Source of the DNA: Coturnix japonica
Lineage: Eukaryota > Chordata > Aves > Galliformes > Phasianidae
Length of the DNA: 64,000 bases
Direction: 5' to 3'
NCBI RefSeq assembly: GCF_001577835.2
Contig: NC_029527.1
Location: 8,772,094 to 8,836,093, forward strand
Part shown: piece by piece, positions 55,461-64,000 of the stretch
How the letters are laid out: every line of letters begins with the position of its first letter
Numbering within the stretch: position 1 is the stretch's first letter
Made by a program: the position numbers and the translations under genes
Notes under the pieces: generated by a model
What the model was told of the DNA's origin: nothing
The model's database searches: none
Seen by the model: the letters and a program-made list of their open reading frames with translations, nothing else

Positions 55461-58400
55461 TTCACTTTCTTGATGTGTCCTTTGCTGGACTACATTAAGT
55501 TTTGTTCCCTTTCTGTATACCATTGCATTATGATCTTGATGTATTTCACCTAAACTCACCGCTGTTCCTAACAAACTACTGTAAATCTGGTTTTCCTGTT
55601 TTCTTGGTGCTTTTGCCCAGGGGTCACCCTGGCTAGATAGCACTCTCTTGAAATGCCGACAGTCAGCCAGTTATACTGGCTGCAGCGCTTGCTCGTAGGA
55701 GTGTGCATTTCCAGACTAGCATTGCAGTTTATGCAACAGACTTGTTAGTGCATCTCTGTGTCCCCAGGGTGAAGATCTGGGCTTCCCTGAAAGGCAGAGG
55801 GAAGAGCCAGTCAGTCCTGTCCATCTAGTGGCTGTCAGACTGCTTAGGTAGGTGGATTGCAAACCAGATGGAGAACAGTCTCAACCAAAAACTCTTTAAA
55901 ATTCATGGCTACCTTGAAGAGGTAACTGGTTCTGAACCACATAACTCTTAGGACAGCACCAAAAAAGACCTTTTTCAGCCCTGAATTGGACTGGAAGCTC
56001 TAATACCTTACTAGAGAAGGTTAGGATGCAGTAGTCCTATCTCTACATGCAGTCTGAATTTTACTGTTGAAATGAGAGTTTCCATGTCTGGACAGCAGCT
56101 GGGGTGTAGGGCTGTGATGGTAGGGCAGAAGAGCACATTGCATCACTGCTGCTAGCCTTTAGCCTTGTGGTTCCTTGACCACAGACACCTTGAGAGCTCT
56201 TCAGTTCATGTACCAAGGCTCTGTCTTAGGCTAAATTAGGGAACGCTGGATAGCAGAGATCCCAGTCTGTGTAGGAAGGTAGTTGCTTGGGGCTGTTCAG
56301 ACTGGTGTGAAGTTGATCCTGCCTCTCAAGTCTGCATCGTGTTCATTCTTCTGCAGTGGAAGCCTGGGAACTCCTGTGCTTTCTATGTGTTATGAGCAAC
56401 TTGGGAAGCTCCTCAGGATTTTTGATTTTGGCCTTATGGAAGCTTTGGTATATTGAGTTCTGGAGATGGGAGAAAACATCTAGGTGCACCAACTCAGATT
56501 GTTATCTAGCAGACCTGTGTAACCTCATTACCAGAATATTGAGCTGAATAGTTCCTAGCTGACTGATGATAGTCTCCCAGGCCTAAGTAGTAATTTATGG
56601 AAGATTAATTGATTAAAGCTTCATTCCTGATAAAATGAGTTGAGTAATATGGGATAGAACGTAACCAGCTTGGATTGAAGGCAAACCACAAGCAGATTGT
56701 GGCGGTGATGTGGAATTCTGTTGATTTTGCTGTCTCTTCTGGGTGGGAGGAGATAAATGCGACTCGTGCGGTTGCATTGCATTACATTTATTTGCATATT
56801 ACTGACTGTATTCGTGGCTGTAGCCAGAACTGCTGACGCTGTTGGAGTGATGGGGGAACTGTCACGCTGCTGTCAGGCTGTGTGCTCTCCTGGGAGCTAC
56901 TAGAGAGGGCAGAAGGATGAATCTGATCTCAAATGAAGGAAAACTCCATGGAAAAGAATTCATTCCTCCCCACCTTGGGTACATTAACTCTTCATAGAGC
57001 TGTTGTGATAAACGATTTGAAGGCTTGTGAGGTGCAGGGCTATGGTGCTCTGTGTTTTCAGATTGAAAAGGTTAATGTGAAGCAAGTTGCATTTTGTAAG
57101 GGCTCTGATTTGCTTCTTGACAAGGGGGTGGTGGACTCTGGGATGCAGTCCTTGTGTGCTTGCTTGTGGGCTGTAATGCTGCTAGCAGGAGCTCCTTGTG
57201 CAGTAGAGCCCTCTGGTCTCTCTTCCACCCTGCAGTCTTGCAGGGCTGCTGCTGGTATAGAGACCGTGGTTTTCTCCTGCGGTGTAAGTGTGGAGCCAGC
57301 ATCATTTCACAGGGACAAAAACAAGGCAAGATGCTCTCTGAAATGTAGTGAAGAAGAGTGAAGCCCACCTGTGTTGGGTATTTGGAGCTACCTGTCAGCC
57401 CAGTGAGGCAGAGGACAGGAAAAACTGCTGTCTGTTCCCAGTTTCTCTGGAATTTTAGGGCTGGAGTAGGTTGGGAGCTGCTACTGTTTATATAGGAAGC
57501 ACCAGGGACGTGCTGGAAAGCTGCTACGCTTTATCACTGTGGGTCGTCCTTCTGGAGATAGTGACCCATTGGTTCTACTGAAGGCATCACAAATCCCCCA
57601 CAGGAAGGAAGCAGGTTTTGAAGGGTGTTTGAGGTTCTTTTCCTCCCTTGACGGGTTATCCCAGGATAAGACCCCTGGCTGTATGCAGAAGGAGAGTGTG
57701 GCCCTCACCGTGTGGGGTCCCGGTGCTGGCCCCTGGGAGGCACGTGCTGTGCGGAGGTCTTGTGTAATAAGTGATGTAGTTAATGCAGGACTCCAGCTTT
57801 CCTGGCAGCCCCGTGGAGCTGAAGCTGAGAGCAGGAGGGATTTTGGCTGGGGCTGGGAGAGGTGCCCCTAATGACAGGGCAGGCGGTGCGGTGGGAAGGC
57901 GTGCCTTCCTCGAGGTGGAGGCTGGTAACACATGAATCACGCCTGTTTGAAGTAGTGATGAAATCCCCGATGAAGGAGTTCTGTAATACCTCGCCAAACA
58001 GTCTGGTGTGCTTCAGTTTCCTTTCTCTCTGGGCAGAACGGATGGTCCTGACCTACTTTTCCCAATAGCAGTTCTGTTAAGCACTACCCAGCACTATACA
58101 TGCAGCAGTTGTGTTCTCCGTGTTGTTCACTCGGCTGCTGAGCAAGAAATTTCCACCAGGCATGTAGCAAACAGGGCAGAGACGGTCCTGGAAGGGGCTG
58201 CTTGTGCTTTAAACCCACAGCTGTGCTGCTGCTACGCACCATGGCTTGGACCTCTGCTTGGGGCTCCAAGGTGGAGGGGGGGATGCTCTGCTTTGCTGCT
58301 GTGCTGTGCATTAGCTTTGTGCAGCGCTGTCAGGATTCAGCTAGATGGTATCTAAATGCTAATAAGACAGATAATGCCTTGAGAAGTAGTCGATGAGGTT

Positions 58401-58509
58401 AGGCTTCCAGCTTCCTAAATCTGCGATTAAGAAGGGCTAAAGTTACATTCCTAATATTTAAAAGTAAATAAAATCTATAAATGTACCATTAAAATAAGAA
58501 GTTTAAATA

Positions 58510-59690
58510 TAACTGTCCTCCTGGGGCAGATTGCAGAGCGCTGTCTAGCTCAGCATCCTGTCTTTGACAATAGCCAGAAGCAGATGCTTAATGAGTACTG
58601 TAAGAGACGGGGCATGTGCGATGTGATTTATTTATTTTCTCTTCTCCTCCTCTCCATTTGATGCTCCCAGCTTATGGCCATCACCAGTTTAGGGCCCTCC
58701 TTGGCTTGGAGCTGAATCTGATTATCAGATCCCGACTACATTAATTTTTATAACCCCTTTTAACTTGTTTGTGTTTCCAGTCTCCATGACATCCCGCAGC
58801 AGCGAGCTCTACAATTTAATTGTGCACTTAAAATGTTACATAAAATATTTTTACATCCAGTGAAAATTGCCCTTGAACCGACTTAGGAAAGTTTAGAAGA
58901 GCTGTTTAACCTTGTCAGTGCTCTTGTTTTCCTGCACTGGAAGAAGCGGTCATTAATTATTCCACATTTCACATCCTAATTCTATTTGTCGTGTCTCAGA
59001 TCTCTCGCGTTTTCCCTGTCTTGTCCTGATCACTTCTTTGTCCATCTGAGGTCCTGCTCTGCTCAGTCTCTCCTTATATGGAAGCCGTCCCGTGCTTTTG
59101 ATCATCTTTGTTGTCCTTTTTGTCATTCTGTCTCCTTTTTCAGATGTGGGAAGCAGAACTGCCTGCAGCGTTCGACAACAAAATGGTGATGTGTTTCCTT
59201 TCCTAATCACGCCGAAGGCTGTATTTGCCTTTTTGCTTGATGCTAAATGCTGATCTGACATACCAACTTTCCAATGTTTTCATGGGTGATAACAGCTTGT
59301 TTTGGTCCTCATACGCTTATGTAATTAGGATATTTTGTGTTACTCTCTGTATTAATTGCTGTGTAGTTACTTAGGAGTGCATGAGTTCTGTAACTTTTTG
59401 CAGTCTCCTCTGTATTTGATTGTGCTGAATAATTTCATTCTCAATAAGCTTTGCCAGTTCCAGGCCTATTCCGCTTTGTAGATCATCTTATGAATATACC
59501 GAAGAGCACAGGTTGCAGAATGAATTCTTGGCAGATCTCTCTGATAACCTTCCTCCCTTGGGAAACTCTTCCACTTATGATTTCCTGTCTTTTAAGTACT
59601 TATTAAATCATGATAGGGACTGTAATTCCACAAAAGCTTATCTCTTCTTTTTCCGAGAGCCTTAGCTGACAGTTCTTTCAAAGTCAGTTT
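58510..59690 (-). mobile_element. Ancient long CR1 LINE, reverse transcriptase to 3' end
   Basis: Read on the minus strand this is an old CR1-type element. The segment near 59690-59650 corresponds to the reverse transcriptase block that reads DFQKAFDKVPH in turtle and crocodile copies, now degraded. The stretch 59261-58953 translates to a recognisable C terminus (KMIKSTGRLPYKERLSRAG, compare KMIRGLEHLPYEERLRELG). The 3' part runs to near 58520, where TCTAGCTCAGCATCCTGTCT is the usual antisense end. At about 1.2 kb it is far longer and older than the other CR1 pieces here. The coding frame is broken throughout. Confidence 0.8.
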
Positions 59691-61314
59691 AGTTCATATT
59701 AAACAGATTAAAAGCTGTCTCTTGGAGCTCAATTAACTGGAAATTGGAAATGTGGGCTTGGAATTTCCTGGGTACTGTGGGGCTTTCTCTCTGCTCCGGT
59801 GTTACACTGTATTTTGAGCAGTGATTCTCTGCCAGGACTTCTGTAGGTGAGCTTACTTCTGCGGGCTGATGGATTTAGGTTTGCCTGGATTTGTATAGAC
59901 ATGGTAGGTTTGCTCAGCAGGCTGAATCAGGTGGGTAACTTTAAGTGAGCTCTGCTTTCCCAGAAGGATTCAGTCACAGCTAAATTAAGCTTATCTGGGT
60001 TCCCCGGTACTCCTCTTCACATTGGGACCAAGAGAACTGACCTTTTTTCTTTTGTCTTATTTAATTGCCTGGAAGAGTGTTTGAGTCTCAGCTGATATTT
60101 GGGTGGACACGATGTTGGCATATGACGTGACAGCTGGGTGGGGGAGAAAGAGGTTCTTGGGTAGGTAAATGAGCTGGGGGTTCAAGACAACATTTGCTCT
60201 GTGACAGCATGTCTGGTCAGGTGCTCCTCTGAGTCAGGTATGCTGTTTTATTTTACTTCAGAAAGGCTCAAAGTGCTACAAGAGAAATTGTCTCTGAAGA
60301 AGCTGGGATCGCCTCCTGTATCCATCCTGAAGGCCTGAAGCTGGAATGATTGCCTGGTGTTTGTCTGCCCTCCCTCTTCTCCTTAGGCATTTCTTATTGT
60401 CTGTTGCTGGAGACAGGGTTTCTGTGTAGGTGGACTTCTGTCTGCCTTAGAATAGCTGTCCTTATCTTCTTGCCCAAGGAGGATTAAGAAGGATTAGTTT
60501 TGGAACTGTTCATGCAAAAAGTGACTGGAAGCTTCTTTGACTGAAAGATGAGCGAAGTTAAAGGAAGTGACAAGGCAACTTACTGGGGTTAAATACCCTT
60601 GGGGAAGTGTTTGTAGGGTTAAGGTGGTGGTTTCTTTAACTTAGGAGCCCTAGGAAAAAAAACCTGCTTTTAGATATGTTGGTTTTGTCAGGAGCTCGGA
60701 GGCAGAAGGGAGGAATTGCTGGTGTTCTTTGGCTCCATCACACAGCAAGCTGGAGCTGATCCTAAAGGATTCAAATCTTCAAATGCATAATGTGGGCAGA
60801 AAATTAGCCTTTTGTTGTGCTGAAATAACAGGAAGCTAATAGCTGACTTGATTTTCCGCTTTTTAAAATGTATATAGGATGTGATACTCGAGTTCTCTTT
60901 TTGTCAGCATTTGGGAAGGGGGCTCAGTGAAAAGCTTGAAATTATGCAGTGGCTGGGGAGAAAACTTAACTGCAGGCAGCTTGTGATGCTTTATGTTCCT
61001 TGTAAATGTTTATGTAGTTTAATTCATAATAAGCTCACGATTTAGCTGTGTTAAACATTAACTCTCCATTAGCCATTGGTACTGGAAGTTTAAACTGTGT
61101 TGGCTGTAGCATATCGTAGTATGTTCAAGAGGAAAAATTGGGTGTGCTTGAGGTGTTGGAGGAAATGCCTGTTTGCTCCCATCAATTAATTCTGGTATAG
61201 CTAAAATTAATGCTTGGTATGGCCAGGGAGTAAAAGCATTTTCTGCTGTTTTTCCAAGGAACCCTAACAATGCATAAAAGTATCACTGAAATGTTAGTGG
61301 TATCAGAAAGTAGA

Positions 61315-61490
61315 GAAGATGCTGGAGTGGCACTGGCACAAATTGCACAGAGAAGTGGTGGTGCCCGTGCCTGGAGACTGGATGGGCTCTGAGCACCTGA
61401 TGGAGCTGTGGGTGCCCCTGTTCAGTGCAGGGGGGTTGGACTAGATGGACTTTAAGGGTCTCTCCAGACTCAATTCTGCAATGCAGTGTG
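61315..61490 (+). mobile_element. CR1 LINE 3' fragment
   Basis: GTGGTGGTGCCCGTGCCTGG, GGATGGGCTCTGAGCACCTG and GGGGTTGGACTAGATGGACT follow the CR1 3' UTR consensus over about 175 bases, ending CTGCAATGCAGTG. Confidence 0.9.
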
Positions 61491-64000
61491 TGCATAGCAT
61501 TGTTTTTGTGTAACATCTTTCAGCCTGAAAAGTACCCGTGTTCAAAGAGCCAGCAGTCATTATCAAGGGTTTGGAAAACATCATTTGCTCAAGTGTTTAT
61601 CTACGAATGCTGTTAATTCTGTAGCCTGAAAGTGTGAGTTGTGCTGCCTTTTCCTGCCACTTCAGATTTTCTGTTTTGTGTTGGGAGTTTTCTAGTTATT
61701 TTAACCTCAGCTTTGGTGTTACTCACAGCTGACCTAACAGAGCCTCCTTGTCTGTGTCAGCCCTGCTCTGATGGGATGTGTTGGATGGGGGATTCTCCTT
61801 GGTGTTGATTTTATTTGGAAAACAGAGGTTTGTGTTCATCTCTGCAAGTGTTCTTAAACAGAGCAGCAGGGAACTGGCCTGGTTGCAGTAAATAAGACTC
61901 CAAAAGAGATGTATTTATTTAATGGGAATGTCATCTTCCGTGCCGGAAAACAGCAAGTCTTTGTTGAGCATATGAGACTTAGAAGGGGGACTGCAGCTCG
62001 GGGCTTTTGTGCAGCAAACACAGTGCTGGTGTTCTTGCTGCCACTGCCTGACTCGAACGTGCCGGAGCTCAAGGGTTGTCATGCAGCTCGAAGAATTATG
62101 CTTTTAATTTCTGTGTCTTGTAGGGCTCTCCCCACAGGCTGGATCTGCGAACAGTGCAGTGGGAGCTGCAGATGCGAGTATCAGGGGCCTCACTTTTCCC
62201 AGGAGAATTCTGCTAGGATTGGTAACTGGTATGAAAGACAACCCAGAGGCTGCAGCACGCTCTGACCTCTCTGTTTTGGGAGGGGTTAGAATATCAGGGA
62301 GATAGTTTATGAGGACTGAAATAATCTTTACATATTGATATGCTGAAACGTGCCCAAGTGAGCTGTTGTTTGTTTATTTAATGAATGAGTCAAGTCTTTG
62401 GGAGGGATATGTGAGGTCAGAGGTAAAAATAGTGCTAGAGAAGGTGCTGTCTTATTCCGATTTCCAAGTAATGAAATGGTGCTGTTGCTCCCACGTTACT
62501 GGTGCTTGTTTTGTGGATGCAGTATAAGTATCCTGAACTGACTAATCCTCCAGGCCTTCTGTTGTGATGTAGATTAAAGAAATGAAACCCAGAAATATAA
62601 TTCAGATATTAATATTTTACAGTGCGTTAAAGCCAACGTCCGGAGCGTTGTCTGGTGTCTTTTCCTATTTAAGGGGAATTCATCACCAAAAAAAATATTG
62701 AATATTTGAAAAGAATCTCTATGCCGTGGCAGTTGCCTTCAGAATTAATTAATGGCTACACACTTTTAGTGCAATCTGTCTGTAACAGCTGTGTTGTGCG
62801 CTAACAGCAAGCACGGGAAGCTGAACGCTTCAGTAAATCCATAAAGAGCTCAGTAGTGGAGCCTGTCATGAAACTATCAGATTTAAATGTAGGTTATCCT
62901 CCCTCTTCCTGTCCTCCCTGTATCGTGATGGGCTGTGCCAAAGAGCGAGAAACAGAGGCAGCAATGCCTGTGCTTGAGGAATAATTTGGGGAATTGAATC
63001 AAAAAGCATTGCTGACCTTTTCCTCTCCATTTTCAGGTAGGATGGGAATGCTTCTAACCACTGGTAGCCATGCACTTGGGTTTGTTTCTAATGTATGTTT
63101 GTTCACTGAGCGGTAAATGCAAGTTCATCCATTAATGGCTCTGCAGCAAAGAACAAAGAGCGCTGTATTCGGCATTTACCCATCGCTGGGTGATGAGGGC
63201 TGGCTCACAGAGCATACTCCATCACCCTTCTTGATGTTTTTATCTTCTTACTACCCTCTGTTCTTCCCGAGCCATCAAGGCTGGATAGTAGCCTCTTACC
63301 TGGAGCACCTGTGGTAGGAACAGCTCTTAATAAAGCCACTTCTAGAGGGATATTGGCAAGTGAAATAATGGCTTCAGGACAGAGCTCTGACCGCAGCAGG
63401 ATCTGCTTTTGGTTGTGGTCTGCTGGAATGTAGGGTGAGTTGACTTTCCATCTCTCCTCCAGGACAGGTGGCTGTAGTGTGTAAAATGCTTCCTGTGAAA
63501 TGCTGGCGATGGGTTCAGCTACAAATCAGAGAGCTTAGGAAGGAAGGGGCTGTGTGCTGCAGTGGTGTCATGCACTGGGCTTTGAATTCAGACACTGGTG
63601 GCATGGATGTTCATTCAGCCCCAGCAGTTGTCAGAGATGGAAAGTGGTAAGCAGACATCTTGTAGCTCATAGGCATGACCTCCAGCCAGAAAGACAGCAT
63701 TTCAGCATTCATGAATTCCAAAGACAAATGCTGGGTGTACTGTATAATTGCTGGCTGGCATAGGAAGGTTGCTTTAGCTAGAAAGAAGATTACAGATTCT
63801 TGTAAGTGGTGTAGTGTGATGTCTTTCATCTGGAGGCAGCTGAGAATCACAAGACTCTCTTCTCCATGTCGGTGTGGCTCTGTCACAGCGTAGTCAAGCT
63901 CCTGCTGGTGGATGGCTGTCAGCATATTGTTTTGTTTCCAGGCATATGAAGCTTTGAAACCGAGGCAGAGATGTGCAGCAAGCCATCGTGACAGCTGCGT

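Larger units (their letters stand above)
36299..64000 (+). other. Presumed long 5' intron(s) of a plus-strand gene, noncoding
   Basis: More than 27 kb without a coding exon I can defend on either strand. It contains scattered CR1 fragments (near 39.6, 42.7, 47.2, 53.9 and 61.4 kb, and a large old one at 58.5-59.7 kb), one good candidate untranslated exon (50720-50781) and unique sequence. The largest ORFs (for example minus 45048-45629 and plus 46552-47124) show no family resemblance. Whether this is intron or gene desert depends on the CpG island transcript. Confidence 0.4.

Noticed and set aside
62124-62218. Cysteine-rich stretch (WICEQCSGSCRCEYQG) resembling a Sprouty-type motif
   Set aside because: Short, with only a weak donor (ATTGGTAACT) and no neighbouring domain sequence. 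Most likely chance.

Overview
The window reads as a bird nuclear genome, probably a galliform (chicken-like). The dispersed repeats are almost all CR1 LINE fragments, with one or a few LTR remnants and no recognisable SINE load. Genes are small and intron-split, and promoters sit in CpG-rich islands. All gene calls were made by reading exons and splice sites by eye and comparing with remembered human proteins; no search was run.

Layout. (1) 1-15.6 kb: 5' end of a minus-strand gene that I identify as GRIP2 (ABP, an AMPA-receptor PDZ scaffold). Two alternative first coding exons are visible, at 4489-4543 inside a CpG island and at 11790-11844 behind a TATA box. They encode almost the same 18-residue palmitoylation leader with the same splice phase. 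The rest of GRIP2 lies off the left edge. (2) 15.6-24.25 kb: CCDC174, plus strand, all 11 coding exons present, with a 14-residue tandem repeat array in the last exon. (3) 25.3-27.3 kb: TMA7, minus strand, four exons, 64 codons. (4) 27.4-31.55 kb: CCDC51 (MITOK), plus strand, sharing a short ETS-site-rich bidirectional promoter with TMA7. Its 5' leader has two upstream exon parts and an upstream ORF, and its leader intron holds a young CR1 and a solo-LTR-like fossil. (5) 31.6-35.8 kb: no gene seen. (6) 35.8-36.9 kb: a strong CpG island with CCAAT and GC boxes and a plus-strand splice donor, followed by 27 kb with no convincing coding exon. This looks like the untranslated first exon and long first intron of a gene that continues off the right edge. 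By human gene order PLXNB1 is the best guess, unproven.

The genes do not form one pathway. GRIP2 is a synaptic scaffold, CCDC174 a nuclear protein linked to the exon junction complex, TMA7 a tiny ribosome-associated protein and CCDC51 the pore protein of the mitochondrial ATP-sensitive potassium channel. Two neighbourhoods that are far apart on human 3p (GRIP2-CCDC174 and TMA7-CCDC51) are joined here in about 1 kb. The points most worth checking are the duplicated GRIP2 leader exon, the coding minisatellite in CCDC174, the CCDC51 upstream ORF, and the orphan CpG-island promoter with a candidate 62-nt untranslated exon at 50720-50781.
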